A stretch of DNA of 57,663 nucleotides, from NCBI GenBank assembly GCA_002068015.1, contig MVRV01000060.1:1-57663 (forward strand), given 5' to 3'. This document shows positions 6,689 to 16,560 of this stretch, one piece after another. Below the pieces are notes generated by a model. The model saw only the letters and a list, made by a program, of their open reading frames with translations. It was not told where the DNA came from and did not search any database. The position numbers and the translations under genes were made by a program. This DNA comes from Smithella sp. PtaU1.Bin162 (GTDB lineage Bacteria > Desulfobacterota > Syntrophia > Syntrophales > Smithellaceae). Within the stretch, counting starts at the first letter, position 1. Each line of letters starts with the position of its first letter.

Positions 6689-9475
6689 TTAAGCATCGAT
6701 CGATAAAATATAGTATTCAACCCTTCTCATTGGATAGAGCGACTCCATGATTCTGGTATAACGTTTAAGCTGCTCATCATACTTTTGCTTGAGTCCGCGC
6801 ATTGAGCCGGATTTATAATCAATGATTGTAACGGTATCATCGGATACTATCATCCTATCCACTATACCAAAATTATTTTTATCCGATATCTGTTGTTCGA
6901 CGTAGAGTTTGCCCGGTCTAAACATTATGGCGGAGACATCACTTCGCTCGATAAAACGAAGCACCGATTTATATTCGTCATCATTCAACTCTCCGGCGGA
7001 CGGCAATCGCCTCCGATCAACAACTTTCGCCAGCCAGCGATGAAGTCTTTCACCCCGCATAATACCTGCCTTGATATAGGCGGATAAAAGCGTTGGATCA
7101 ATTTCGCCATACTTATCAGGCTCATTTTTGTATTTTTCGGGCACATTAAATGTTGTGATGAATTCCACCTCTTTTGCCGGACCGGATAAAGAGCAAATAT
7201 CCTTTTTATTACCATCAGGAGCAAACCGGGCAAAAGTGTCCAGCACTGCCTGATGAACAACCTTGTAGTTCCCCTCTTTTTTCGTCGGCAAAAAAACGTT
7301 CAGTGTTTGTATCGCCCTTGTCGTGGCAACATAGAAAACATTTGCCTTCTCACACCGCAGCCGCGCAGCATTTTCTTCATGATTTTGAACGATTTCTCCT
7401 GCAACGGCCGATTCGCTGCCATTTAAGAATTCAAACTCTTTACCTGTCAGTTGCACGTGACATTTCTCGGAAGGCAGATAGAAGTACGACTCTTTTTCAT
7501 CTTCATTCCAGAAAATAAAAACATGCTTGAACTGAAGCCCTTTTGTCCCATGGATGGTATCAACTTTAATATTGTCCCTGTTTTCGGCTTCGGGTACTTT
7601 TAAGCTGAATCGTATATGGAACATCCTTAAAAGAAACTTGTCCGCATCAGCCCCGCCTTCATTAAAGAAGACCTGTGCTTCATCCTGCCATATATCCAGT
7701 ATTGTTGCCGGCAGTTTTCCCCGCAAAAGCTCAATCGCACAACTTACAGCCATTATACCGAAAGGCCGGGGAAATTTTCCGGCAAACTCAGCCCTGACAT
7801 CTCCTATATTTTCAAATATCTCAACCCACAAGGGAGACTGAGCAGCTATTTCGGCAAACCGCGTTTCAGCATCTCCGGAGAGAACACCAGCTATGAAAAG
7901 CATTACTGCAACACCTTCCTGGGTTGAAAGAAGCTGCCTGCCTTTGACCTCCGATACACCAATGCCTTCCCGAACAAGTTCGGCTGATATTTTCTGAACA
8001 TAGTTGTTGGTTGCCGCAAGCACGGCCATATCTCCCCACGGACAGCCGTACTCCGATTTTTTCTTCTTCAACACCTCAATTATTGCCGGATAAAAAGGAG
8101 ATTCCGAACTGCCGTCTTTTTCCAGTTGGACGAGGTTCACCTCCGTCACGCCTGCAAACCCGGCAATTCTTTCCGGCGGCTTTTGTGTCTCTGTTTTTTC
8201 TTTTCCGGCAAAGAGGTTTTCCACAAGTTTATTAAAAAATGATATCAGAAGCGGCGTGCTTCTGTAGTTATATTCAAGAGACTCTTCGGCCATTACACCA
8301 TTTTCTATATAGCTCCCGATTGCCCTTTCCAGTGCTTCGCGGTTTGCTCCGCGCCATCCGTAGATCATCTGTTTCCAATCACCCACGGCAAAAAACGATC
8401 TTTCACCGCGTTCGCCATGACCGGACAATATCTCGTCGATAAGAGGAAAAAGTATCTCTATATCACCCACCGAGGTATCCTGGAATTCATCAATCAGCAG
8501 ATGCTCGGTTTTGTCCAAACCGAGAGAAAAATAGTTGCTCATGAGCTTCGGTCTTTCCCTTGCTGCATTTCCGTCAAGGGCAAGAAGGGCTTTCCGCACA
8601 TCGGAGAAGAAGATTAACCCCTTTTCCTTCTTAACGGCATCTGCCGCCTCCAGATATGTCCCGCAAAGAAATACAACCGCAAGCTCCCGCAGGAGTGCCC
8701 TGTTAATTAACAGTTTTTCGGCAGTCTCTCTGTACTCCTTGAAAATCATATTGAGATCCGCATACGGACTTTTATCCCATGCTATCTTTTTGCCGAGACT
8801 CGCGTAATTTGCCAAGTCGGAATGGATTGCAACAGTTTTGGACATAAAACCTTCATAATCGGACAAAGTCCTCAAAACCAACCTGTTAATATTCGGTGTT
8901 ACCTGATCCGCAAAAGCATTGGCCTTTTTACTGATGGATTCCAGTTTATTTCTTAAAATTCCGTTCTCTTGCATAATGGCATCAAGATCGTCCAGTCTGT
9001 CCATATCGAGCAAGCAGCGTTCGACCGTTTGTTCATCCGCAAGAGAACTCCAGAGTGTATCGATATCCGTCCTCAATATCCGTGCGGCAACGATCAACTT
9101 ATTTCCTTTGCCGCTTCTCATTACACTCTCGCGAAAAAGTCTTTCTACCTCACCTGCCAGTTCCATCTGACCCTTTTCATCAACTATCTTCGGCGCATAG
9201 CCGGATACGGCAAAAAGCCTGTAAAAGAATGCATCCATTGTGGAGTACCCGACCCGGCCGGCCTCCATAATAAGATTCAGCCTATCGAGCAGAGACATTT
9301 CTTTTTTTGACGTTATCGCTTCCATAATGCGGGAACGCATCTCCGCAGTGGCGGCACGGGTAAACGTAAGTGCGGTGATGAACTTTCTTCCGGTAGATAT
9401 TCTGTTCAGCACCTCTTTCGTGAGTCTTGTTGTTTTGCCCGAACCGGCGGACGCTTTCAGCAGAATGCTTTGCAT
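6689..9475 (-). CDS. addA: AddA-like UvrD-family helicase/nuclease
   Basis: A 928-residue SF1A helicase fused to a RecB-type nuclease. Seen: Walker A ASAGSGKTTRL at residues 8-18, Walker B/DEFQDT in LLIDEFQDTS, motif III/IV region FAVGDWKQMIYGWRGA, KVDTIHGTKGLQFKHVF (motif V), FYVATTRA (motif VI), and a C-terminal nuclease core GIVDRMI...TIIDYKSGS with the catalytic Asp and Lys. It pairs with AddB for end resection in double-strand break repair. It is shorter than the ~1200 residues of Firmicutes AddA. The start overlaps the addB stop by one base (TAATG). Assignment to AddA rather than another RecB-like enzyme rests on this pairing. Confidence 0.88.
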   Translation of the reverse strand: MQSILLKASAGSGKTTRLTKEVLNRISTGRKFITALTFTRAATAEMRSRIMEAITSKKEMSLLDRLNLIMEAGRVGYSTMDAFFYRLFAVSGYAPKIVDEKGQMELAGEVERLFRESVMRSGKGNKLIVAARILRTDIDTLWSSLADEQTVERCLLDMDRLDDLDAIMQENGILRNKLESISKKANAFADQVTPNINRLVLRTLSDYEGFMSKTVAIHSDLANYASLGKKIAWDKSPYADLNMIFKEYRETAEKLLINRALLRELAVVFLCGTYLEAADAVKKEKGLIFFSDVRKALLALDGNAARERPKLMSNYFSLGLDKTEHLLIDEFQDTSVGDIEILFPLIDEILSGHGERGERSFFAVGDWKQMIYGWRGANREALERAIGSYIENGVMAEESLEYNYRSTPLLISFFNKLVENLFAGKEKTETQKPPERIAGFAGVTEVNLVQLEKDGSSESPFYPAIIEVLKKKKSEYGCPWGDMAVLAATNNYVQKISAELVREGIGVSEVKGRQLLSTQEGVAVMLFIAGVLSGDAETRFAEIAAQSPLWVEIFENIGDVRAEFAGKFPRPFGIMAVSCAIELLRGKLPATILDIWQDEAQVFFNEGGADADKFLLRMFHIRFSLKVPEAENRDNIKVDTIHGTKGLQFKHVFIFWNEDEKESYFYLPSEKCHVQLTGKEFEFLNGSESAVAGEIVQNHEENAARLRCEKANVFYVATTRAIQTLNVFLPTKKEGNYKVVHQAVLDTFARFAPDGNKKDICSLSGPAKEVEFITTFNVPEKYKNEPDKYGEIDPTLLSAYIKAGIMRGERLHRWLAKVVDRRRLPSAGELNDDEYKSVLRFIERSDVSAIMFRPGKLYVEQQISDKNNFGIVDRMIVSDDTVTIIDYKSGSMRGLKQKYDEQLKRYTRIMESLYPMRRVEYYILSIDA

Positions 9476-11862
9476 TAGTTATTCCCCCGTGCAGCTTTAT
9501 AGTAACCTTCTCTGCCGCATAATGACTGAAAGAGGCAGAACTCGCACTCCGGAGAGTCATAACCGGGTGCAAGTTCATTTCCTCCGATAATTGCGTCCAG
9601 GCGCTCTCTGATGGCGGACATCAGTTCGTCCGCCTCAGCACTCAGATTCTCCGGAATCACCATATCACGATCTTTTGATGGTTCTTTCAGGAAATAAAAG
9701 CGGGCCCCTTCCACTCCCTTATTAAAATGCCGATAGATCATAAGCTGTGCTGCGGGGTGCAGAATACCTTTTTCTTTTAAAAGCTCCAGTACTGTTGTTC
9801 TAACCGGAATATTAAACCTGACTTGCTTTTTGGAATACTTGAAATCAATAATCTCGGTGTGCCCCGCTATCCTTGCCACTCTATCCGACCGGCCGGTTAT
9901 TTTATAGCAGCCGGCAATCATGCCTCTGAATTTTTCCTCGCAGGATACGGCATTGTCGGCAAATACTATTCTCCGTCCCGAATTCAGTTCGTCTTCATAT
10001 ATTTCCTGCAATAAAATTTTTGCATTAAGCATGTAAATATTTATTCCGTCGATATTTCGTATTTCTTCATTTTCATCACTTTCCCAGAGTTCATCAAAAA
10101 GCCCCTCCCAGCAATCAATTCTATCCTTTCTTTCGGTGGAAAGTCGTTGCAGGAATTTATGAACAAACGTTCCCATTTGCATATTGATCTTTTCGTCATC
10201 ATCCATAAATGAGGGAGGTGTGATCCGGAGTATGTACTGATGATAGAACAAAAACGGGCAGACCAGAATTTTCATAAGGCTCGAAAAAGAATATGTAAAC
10301 TCTTTCAGGCGCTTCCTCAGATCATCATCAATGGGTATTGCGGGCTTTTTTCCGATTTGCCTTTCCGGTAATGATTCTTTAAATGCCGTCGCCTTAATTG
10401 GTTTCCCGAACTCCTGCGAAAGAAGGCTCATGTAATAGCTTGGTGTTCTTTCCCTTATTTTGTCTTCCACCGCCGCAATTTGAACCCTGTCGCCTTGCGC
10501 TAATATCTGCCTGAAGACAAGGTCTTCGTATTCGAATACGCTTTTGCGCATCTGCGGGACGTGCACCGGATTGATAAAAGGACCTTCAAAAGGCTGTGTG
10601 GGCATGATGCCGCTGTCAAGAGGAAGAATCAGACACCGGTTGAATGTCTCTCCCGAAACATGGCCGAAGCCGACAACCTGTACCGGTGCCGACATCTTCC
10701 CTTTGATGTAAAATTTTTTCGCTTCGAGCAACATTTTCGCAGTATCAGCCAGATTACGCCCCAATCTTTCTTTCCAATCGTCGAGCAGAGTGGAAAAAGA
10801 TACGGCAGCCTCCAGCGCTTCGCACTCCTCACGAATGTAATTGTCTCTATTGCCGGATAATTCTATTGCACAGCCTGTGGCAAATTTCTTAAAGTCAGGC
10901 GGTAAAGATGACCTCTCAGCCTTTTCCAGTTCAGACAGAAGCCTTCTTCCCGCCGAAGTTGTTGAAAACGGCAACCAGACGGCAAGATTGACGGCATTTC
11001 CGAACAGACGAAGTGACCTGTTCCAGAGCATTGCCGTTAGGGACTCATCAAGCAGATATATAATCATTTGATCGTTTTCCGACCGTTCTTTAAGGAATTT
11101 TGAGACCTCCAGCGTGACAAGATCAACGATGGAATGAAGCCCGGCAAGTTTGGCAAACTCGATGCCTGCACCTTTTGAAGGTTCAACCTCACCGCCGAAT
11201 GATAGAACAAGATTCTTTGCTGAATCAAACGGAAGCTTGCCGGGTCCGGCCAGTTCGTAACCGAAAAGCGGTTTAGGAAGGAAAAATCTTTCTTTGCCTA
11301 CCTTTTTATAGAACCGTTCAGTTACCGGCGTTATCTCGGGAAGTCCGATAAATATCTCCTTTTCAGCCGGCATGATTTCATCAAGACGGGCTGTTTCAAG
11401 TTCCGGCAGGAAGAGATTTCTCCCGGCCAGCCACTTCCGAAAAGCCTCCGCGGTTTCCAGATATTCCTCAAGACGAATCCACTCATCCTCGGTAAAGCGC
11501 TCTGCTGCGTAAATTGTGTCCCTTCCGATTTGGTATTCTGAAAGTTTGGCAATATGCGTAAGCAGGACCGAGGCCCGGCGGGCGGGATATGTTTCCTCCG
11601 GAAGGCTTTCCGCTATGAACCGGGTAAAATAAAGAAGGCGCTCCTCACCAAGCAGCGGCTGAAGATTTGTTTTTGCACTGATCTTTTTAGTTATATAGGA
11701 ATTAAGACCTTCGATCTTTGGAAGAATCCCGCCGAGCTCGCTGTGGATAAAATACTGCACTGGATCAACAGCCCTTTCGCTTGCACATATTATTGTCCAC
11801 GCGGAAAGATCAGGATAGTCATTACGCAGAAGTTTGATTAACTTTTTCAAATATTGTGCCAT
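9475..11862 (-). CDS. addB: AddB-like nuclease subunit with PD-(D/E)XK and Fe-S cysteines
   Basis: A 795-residue partner of the helicase. The C-terminal third holds the RecB-like nuclease core GRSDRVAR...TEIIDFKYSKK. Four cysteines fit the iron-sulfur staple of AddB: one in ILVCPFLFYHQY and three in PECEFCLFQSLCG at the very end. The N-terminal helicase-like region is degenerate and shows no clear Walker A, as expected for an inactivated motor. Compared with the ~1100 residues of classical AddB, the protein is compact. It is the first gene of the pair; no Chi-recognition claim can be made from sequence. Confidence 0.85.
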   Translation of the reverse strand: MAQYLKKLIKLLRNDYPDLSAWTIICASERAVDPVQYFIHSELGGILPKIEGLNSYITKKISAKTNLQPLLGEERLLYFTRFIAESLPEETYPARRASVLLTHIAKLSEYQIGRDTIYAAERFTEDEWIRLEEYLETAEAFRKWLAGRNLFLPELETARLDEIMPAEKEIFIGLPEITPVTERFYKKVGKERFFLPKPLFGYELAGPGKLPFDSAKNLVLSFGGEVEPSKGAGIEFAKLAGLHSIVDLVTLEVSKFLKERSENDQMIIYLLDESLTAMLWNRSLRLFGNAVNLAVWLPFSTTSAGRRLLSELEKAERSSLPPDFKKFATGCAIELSGNRDNYIREECEALEAAVSFSTLLDDWKERLGRNLADTAKMLLEAKKFYIKGKMSAPVQVVGFGHVSGETFNRCLILPLDSGIMPTQPFEGPFINPVHVPQMRKSVFEYEDLVFRQILAQGDRVQIAAVEDKIRERTPSYYMSLLSQEFGKPIKATAFKESLPERQIGKKPAIPIDDDLRKRLKEFTYSFSSLMKILVCPFLFYHQYILRITPPSFMDDDEKINMQMGTFVHKFLQRLSTERKDRIDCWEGLFDELWESDENEEIRNIDGINIYMLNAKILLQEIYEDELNSGRRIVFADNAVSCEEKFRGMIAGCYKITGRSDRVARIAGHTEIIDFKYSKKQVRFNIPVRTTVLELLKEKGILHPAAQLMIYRHFNKGVEGARFYFLKEPSKDRDMVIPENLSAEADELMSAIRERLDAIIGGNELAPGYDSPECEFCLFQSLCGREGYYKAARGNN

Positions 11863-11936
11863 GTTGTTTCCCGACGTATGTTAATTTTATTTTGTTTCCC
11901 CTAACTTTAGGATTGAAATAGCACAATTTTCACTTT

Positions 11937-12911
11937 ATGGTAACAGAAGACAAACATAAATTAAACATAATTTCCGGAAACCAAATGATTTATACATTAA
12001 ACACAACTGACAATTACCACAAAAACGATCTTGATTCCCTGGGCTGGGAATTGACTGTCTGCAATGCTCTTTACCCGGAAGGAAGTCCCTGCCGGAAAGT
12101 TTTGCAATCAAATAAATCCTTCGGCGTTCTGCTCTGCCACTTTCTGGACAATTTATTATCGTGGAAAGAGATAAGCAACATTCTGGAAATAGGCGGCGGC
12201 ATGGGCAATCTGATGCATGATTTTCTTTCTCTTCATCCCCAGCTCAAGGCAACACTGCTCGATATTTCACCGCAGCTCCTGGCAAAGCAAAAAGAGCTTT
12301 TATCCGCTTTTGCCGTCAGTTTTTGGGAAAAAGACATATTACAAATTGAGACCGATACCTTACTTCCTTTTGATCTGGTCATTATGAACGAAAATCTGGG
12401 CGATCTTCCCACGCTCGTGGCAAATCCGGCACCCGGGGAACTTTCGGAAGAAACCTTATCTTCCCTGGAAAGAGCAGGATATTTTATAAAAAGATACCGT
12501 CTCTCGCCGGCCAAAAATGAAAATATCAACATCGGTGCATGGGAAGTTCTGGAAAAGCTCTGCCAGGCGGGAATAAAACATATATATCTTGGCGAACACA
12601 GCTGCGAGGCGATTGCCCCGGAATATTTAAAACCGTATCAATATTTTGTTCCATCCGGAAATCCGGAAAAGATTTCACTTAGAGGTCATGACGAATATAC
12701 AATCAAATTTTCCTATTTGCAGAAAATCGCTGAATTGTTTAATTATAAAATCGTGCGCGGACCGTTTACCGATTTTTTAAAACCGGAGTTCAGTGATAAA
12801 GTCCGCACAGCCATGCAATCAGTGGTACCATATTCCGCCGAGCAGGAAATTATTCAACAGTTTATTTACGATATTCATAAGTATGAATACCTTTTTTTGA
12901 CGGCTTCATAA
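11937..12911 (+). CDS. class I SAM-dependent methyltransferase-like protein
   Basis: A 324-residue protein with a Rossmann-like SAM-binding motif I, ILEIGGGMGNLMHDFL, at about residues 81-96, followed by ATLLDISPQLL (motif II acidic residue) and FDLVIMNENLGDLPT (motif IV). The last third lacks a familiar substrate domain. MidA-type and other class I methyltransferases are the closest pattern I recognise, but the substrate is unknown. The ATG at 11937 has no clear ribosome site; an in-frame ATG about 50 bases downstream is an alternative. It is divergent from addB (74 bp apart) and precedes the DUF2845 gene by 45 bp. Confidence 0.7.
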   Translation: MVTEDKHKLNIISGNQMIYTLNTTDNYHKNDLDSLGWELTVCNALYPEGSPCRKVLQSNKSFGVLLCHFLDNLLSWKEISNILEIGGGMGNLMHDFLSLHPQLKATLLDISPQLLAKQKELLSAFAVSFWEKDILQIETDTLLPFDLVIMNENLGDLPTLVANPAPGELSEETLSSLERAGYFIKRYRLSPAKNENINIGAWEVLEKLCQAGIKHIYLGEHSCEAIAPEYLKPYQYFVPSGNPEKISLRGHDEYTIKFSYLQKIAELFNYKIVRGPFTDFLKPEFSDKVRTAMQSVVPYSAEQEIIQQFIYDIHKYEYLFLTAS

Positions 12912-12956
12912 AAATGTTTTTGCAATTTCATTAGTTCAAATTCAGGAGGGGGGACA

Positions 12957-13325
12957 ATGGAAAAAAACATTATCTTTTTATTTTTTGCGGTGTTGACTAT
13001 TTTGTTTCTTTCAGCCGTAAACTGTTGGGCTTTGCGTTGCGGCTCCGGTCTGGTAGGATCAGGCGACTCCAAAGCCAAAGTACTGATTACCTGCGGCAGC
13101 CCTACTTTTAAAGAGACATCCTGCGCGGAGAGTCAGAAATACACAGCCGCCAATAAATCCGGCAAAGTTAAAAAAGTCAAGAAGTGCGGCAAAAAAGTGG
13201 AAGAATGGTACTACAACTGCGGAGAGGGTGACTTTATCTATAAGCTTACCTTTGAAAACGGCGTGTTAAAAAGTGAAAATACGGAAGGCCGCGGCAGTGG
13301 AAAATCAGACTGTCGGGAAAATTAA
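12957..13325 (+). CDS. exported DUF2845 protein
   Basis: A 122-residue small secreted protein. It has a signal peptide (Lys at residues 3-4, hydrophobic core to about 22, then ALRC) and the DUF2845 signature LRCGSGLVGSGDSKAKVL followed by TCGSP. Cys residues recur in the mature part (TSC, KKC, YNC, SDC), so it is probably disulfide-rich in the periplasm. The family has no assigned function. Translation should be strong: a GGAGGGGGG tract precedes the ATG by a few bases. Confidence 0.8.
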   Translation: MEKNIIFLFFAVLTILFLSAVNCWALRCGSGLVGSGDSKAKVLITCGSPTFKETSCAESQKYTAANKSGKVKKVKKCGKKVEEWYYNCGEGDFIYKLTFENGVLKSENTEGRGSGKSDCREN

Positions 13326-13500
13326 TTTTCCTTTTTTCAAAACAGCACCCGGAGATTTATAATTCACAGTAGCTACGGTTCAAATTCAATTATGTCAGGC
13401 CACAGCATGGTCATGATATTGCCATGCCCAGTGTAGACGGAAGAAAAATTTTTCAGCCGTATTTACTTCTCATTTTTACGGCAATCGAACTTACAAAACT
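13326..13500. other. convergent intergenic region with two hairpins
   Basis: Between the DUF2845 gene (+) and the ATPase gene (-). It holds GCATGG/CCATGC inverted arms (13405-13410 and 13422-13427) and GCCGT/ACGGC arms (13456-13460 and 13478-13482) around T-rich sequence. The second pair could act as a bidirectional terminator. No gene is evident. Confidence 0.4.
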
Positions 13501-14211
13501 CTAGGAGCCAACCTGGCTGTCCTTTATCAGCATTGTTGCCGGGTCAAGCAGCAAAGTATGAGGCTTGGTGCCGGAAGGCTTGCCTTTCAGGGATTTGATA
13601 TAGACTTCGTCTCCTTTTGCCTCAAGTTGAACGATGACATCGAAAAGATCGGCAACATGCAAAAATGAAACAGGCAGGCCGTTTTCCGCCGGAGATTCAT
13701 GACGATGGGCGTGCACGGTAAACCAAATCCGCATTGCGTATTTTTTTGCCAGTTCCTTCAAAAGAACAAGCTGACCCCGGCCGGCTTCATCAAATTTAAT
13801 TCCGTCAATAATTACGGTATGCGGTTTGAAAATATTTTGTTGCATCAGATCGGTCAAACGCTCTTCCATTGTGGCAACATTGAAACTCTCCACACGAAAC
13901 GTCATGATAAACCGGTAAGGCTGAATCTTGTCCCAGTATTCCTGAATTTCCGCTTCCGAGAAGTTTGCGGCGATATTATGAAACAGTTCGTGATACCAGA
14001 GATCCACCTTCTTTACGGCATCCTGCAGACTCAGATGTAAAACTGATTTTTCCCGTATCATCATATTTAAGGCCACCTGAACAAGCAGTGCCGTTTTACC
14101 TACTCCGGCATGGGCTAAAACTGCTCCCAAACCTCCATTGGACAAAATGTCCTCATGTTCATAGCCAAGATTAACGAGCGGATTACGATAGATGATTTCT
14201 TTTTTTAACAT
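13501..14211 (-). CDS. P-loop (RecA/KaiC-like) ATPase of unknown role
   Basis: A 236-residue protein starting at the ATG at 14211, chosen because AAGGA lies 7 bases upstream; a longer frame from 14280 lacks this. It has a clear Walker A, AHAGVGKTALLVQVA, and a Walker B-like HTVIIDGIKFD about 110 residues further on. The rest (MRIWFTVHAHRHES, and a C-terminal beta-rich segment) suggests a RecA-fold, KaiC/DnaB-like NTPase. No partner domain is visible. It starts 80 bp downstream of fusA, on the same strand, and may share the fusA transcript. Confidence 0.7.
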   Translation of the reverse strand: MLKKEIIYRNPLVNLGYEHEDILSNGGLGAVLAHAGVGKTALLVQVALNMMIREKSVLHLSLQDAVKKVDLWYHELFHNIAANFSEAEIQEYWDKIQPYRFIMTFRVESFNVATMEERLTDLMQQNIFKPHTVIIDGIKFDEAGRGQLVLLKELAKKYAMRIWFTVHAHRHESPAENGLPVSFLHVADLFDVIVQLEAKGDEVYIKSLKGKPSGTKPHTLLLDPATMLIKDSQVGS

Positions 14212-14290
14212 GCTTATATCCTTATTAATTAAATGGATTATATTTTCTTCGCGTCTCAGCGCGGCTGTCTTTCTCAACATTTTTCAGGTA

Positions 14291-16378
14291 TTACGCTGCC
14301 GATTTCTTGTTTTGAGCGACTTCCAGAGCGATTTTTTCGGCAATCGACTGGGGAACCTGACGATAATGGGCAAATTCCATCGTAAACTGGGCCTTGCCCT
14401 GTGTCGATGAACGCAGCACGGTGGAAAATCCGAACATCTCCGCAAGCGGCACCTGTGATTCGATCACGCACATAATGCCTTCATCCTGTGAACCGACGAT
14501 CATACCGCGGCGTTGATTTAGAAGCCCCATCACCGGCCCTTGAAATTCCGGTGGTGTTTCAATAACAACTTTCATGATCGGTTCATGAATAACCGGCTTT
14601 GCCCGCAGATATGCTTCTTTGAATGCACCGCGCGCGGCGGCCTGGAAAGCCATGTCGGAAGAATCAACGGCGTGATACGCACCATCATTGATAACTACCT
14701 TCACCCCGGTAATGGGGAATTCCAGTTTGGGACCTTTTTGCATGCTCTGCTTGAATCCCTTCTCGCAGGCGGGAATGTATTGAGTGGGAATGGCACCGCC
14801 GAAAATTTTATTCTCAAAAACAAATTCGGCATCACTGACCGGTTCAATGTAACCGGCAATACGGCCGAACTGGCCGGCACCACCGGTTTGTTTCTTATGA
14901 GTATAATTAAAATCAGCACGTAGGGTAATAGTTTCACGATAGGCCACACGGGGATTACCGGTTGTAACTTCGGCACCATACTCACGCCGCATTCTTTCCA
15001 CGTATATATCCAGATGCAATTCACCCATTCCTTCAATGATGGTTTCATTGGTTTCCGGATCAACAAAAGTTTTAAAGGTTGGGTCTTCTTTGGAAAACCT
15101 GTTCAAAGCTTTAGCCATTGCTATCTGTGATTTGTTATCTTTCGGCTCAATGGCCAGTGAAATAACCGGATTGGGGACGTACATGGAAGTCATGGTCAGA
15201 TTTATACCGGGAGAAACGAAAGTATCACCTGAAGAACATTCAATTCCGAATAAAGCACCAATATAGCCTGAACGCAGGTATTCAACATCTTCCATCTGAT
15301 CGGCATGCATACGGACAACACGGCCGACTTTTACCTTTTTGCCGCTGCGAACATTAACTATTGTTGACCCCTTGGCTACAGTTCCCTGATAAACTCTGAT
15401 ATACGTCAATTGGCCGTATTTACCGTCTTCGAGTTTAAAAGCCAATGCAACAATCGGTTTTTCCGGATCATTATCCAATGTGACCGGTTCTTCGTTTTTC
15501 CCCATATCCAGTGCAACATTTTCGACTTCCGAGGGACATGGTAAAAGATAACTGACACCATCCAACAGAGGCTGAATAGCTTTATTTTTATAGGCGGATC
15601 CCATATAAACCGGAGTAATTTCTCTTTTTAAGGTGCCTTTCCGTATAGCGGAATAAAGTAAATCCGGGGGAATTTCTTTTTCTTCCAGAATCGCTTCCGT
15701 GAGTTCATCGGAAAATAATGATGCAGCGTCGATCAATTCCTCTCTTTTTGCTTTTGCTTCTTCCAACAGATTTGCCGGAATCTCTTCAGCACGGACGGTT
15801 TCTCCGTTATCTCCATCGAAATAAAGAGCTTTCATACTGACTAAGTCAACAACACCTTCTGCTTCGGTTTCCAGACCAATGGGAATCTGCATGGCAACAG
15901 CATTATGCCCCAGTTTGCTTCTCAGTTGACTGATAACGCGGAAAGGATTGGCTCCACTGCGGTCACATTTATTAATAAAAGCAATGCAGGGAACTTTATA
16001 TCTTTTCATTTGCAGATCAACAGTAATTGACTGGGACTGAACACCACCCACGGCGCATAAAACCAGAATAGCACCATCAAGAACACGCAGCGACCGCTCC
16101 ACTTCAATTGTAAAATCAACGTGCCCCGGAGTATCAATAATATTGATCTCATAGTTTTTCCATTCGCAATATGTTGCAGCAGAAGCTATTGTAATACCTC
16201 GTTCTTTTTCCAATTCCATGGAATCCATTGTTGCGCCCACGCCGTCTTTTCCTTTAACGTCATGAATGGCATGAATTCTCTTTGTGTAAAAAAGAATTCT
16301 TTCGGTAAGTGTCGTTTTACCGGAATCAATATGAGCGCTTATACCGATATTACGAATTTTTTCGTCATCAATCTTCAT
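14291..16378 (-). CDS. fusA: translation elongation factor G, spdEFG1/mitochondrial-like type
   Basis: EF-G moves tRNA and mRNA after peptide bond formation, using GTP. The 695-residue length is complete. G1 is [14 protein letters not shown] (about residues 15-28), G3 [11 protein letters not shown]4 [13 protein letters not shown]. The segment [18 protein letters not shown], typical of mitochondrial EF-G1 and of the spdEFG1 group of spirochaetes, planctomycetes and deltaproteobacteria, replaces the usual bacterial EF-G sequence. It stands alone, outside a str operon. Expression looks controlled by a leader-peptide attenuator directly upstream. The Shine-Dalgarno AAGGAAGG is about 12 bases from the ATG, a rather long spacing. 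Whether a second EF-G exists in the genome cannot be seen here. Confidence 0.95.
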   Translation of the reverse strand: MKIDDEKIRNIGISAHIDSGKTTLTERILFYTKRIHAIHDVKGKDGVGATMDSMELEKERGITIASAATYCEWKNYEINIIDTPGHVDFTIEVERSLRVLDGAILVLCAVGGVQSQSITVDLQMKRYKVPCIAFINKCDRSGANPFRVISQLRSKLGHNAVAMQIPIGLETEAEGVVDLVSMKALYFDGDNGETVRAEEIPANLLEEAKAKREELIDAASLFSDELTEAILEEKEIPPDLLYSAIRKGTLKREITPVYMGSAYKNKAIQPLLDGVSYLLPCPSEVENVALDMGKNEEPVTLDNDPEKPIVALAFKLEDGKYGQLTYIRVYQGTVAKGSTIVNVRSGKKVKVGRVVRMHADQMEDVEYLRSGYIGALFGIECSSGDTFVSPGINLTMTSMYVPNPVISLAIEPKDNKSQIAMAKALNRFSKEDPTFKTFVDPETNETIIEGMGELHLDIYVERMRREYGAEVTTGNPRVAYRETITLRADFNYTHKKQTGGAGQFGRIAGYIEPVSDAEFVFENKIFGGAIPTQYIPACEKGFKQSMQKGPKLEFPITGVKVVINDGAYHAVDSSDMAFQAAARGAFKEAYLRAKPVIHEPIMKVVIETPPEFQGPVMGLLNQRRGMIVGSQDEGIMCVIESQVPLAEMFGFSTVLRSSTQGKAQFTMEFAHYRQVPQSIAEKIALEVAQNKKSAA

Positions 16379-16421
16379 TTTTCTGTCTAACCTTCCTTAA
16401 TATTGAAAATATTACTGCGAT

Positions 16422-16465
16422 AAAAAAATCCCCTCATTTGGAAGAGTCTCTACCAGATGGGGGGA
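16422..16465 (-). terminator. leader terminator (attenuator) of fusA
   Basis: On the minus strand the arms TCCCCCCATCTGG (16465-16453) and CCAAATGAGGGGA (16441-16429) form a 13-position stem with two C-A mismatches around an 11-base loop. A run of seven T follows at once (16428-16422). That is a complete intrinsic terminator, placed about 44 bp before the fusA start and downstream of the fusA promoter, where only a regulated leader would need it. Its 5' arm is also the coding sequence of a seven-codon leader ORF. Confidence 0.7.
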
Positions 16466-16473
16466 TCCACCAT
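16450..16473 (-). CDS. fusA leader peptide MVDPPIW (putative)
   Basis: An eight-codon frame (ATG GTG GAT CCC CCC ATC TGG TAG) in the fusA leader. It is preceded by AAGG, 7 bases from the ATG, a normal Shine-Dalgarno spacing. Codons 3-7 are the 5' arm of the attenuator stem, so a ribosome on them would block the terminator. Two consecutive Pro codons are slow for peptide bond formation and need EF-P. Prediction: if translocation or Pro-Pro synthesis is slow, the ribosome lingers, the terminator fails to form and fusA is read through. Seen: the ORF, ribosome site and overlap. Inferred: translation and regulation. Confidence 0.6.
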   Translation of the reverse strand: MVDPPIW

Positions 16474-16499
16474 TAACGAGCCTTTTTAAGATTTTTCTG

Positions 16500-16528
16500 C
16501 ATATATATGTTGCTATGCAATATGTCAA
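16500..16528 (-). promoter_or_regulatory. sigma-70 promoter of fusA
   Basis: On the minus strand TTGACA (16528-16523) is followed after 17 bases by TATATG (16505-16500), close to consensus. The predicted start near 16493 leaves about 20 bases before the leader-peptide ATG, enough for a ribosome site, and about 115 bases before fusA. It is divergent from the glutaredoxin promoter. Confidence 0.7.
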
Positions 16529-16560
16529 GTTATAATTTATTTGATAATTGAACTCTCTGC

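Noticed and set aside
13371..13430. tRNA T-loop-like GGTTCAAATTC
   Set aside because: No acceptor, D or anticodon arms can be built around it.
16429..16465. Purine-riboswitch resemblance on the plus strand (GTCTCTACC between paired arms)
   Set aside because: The P1 and junction consensus of purine riboswitches is missing; the T7 tract and the leader ORF are on the minus strand, so the hairpin is better read as an attenuator.
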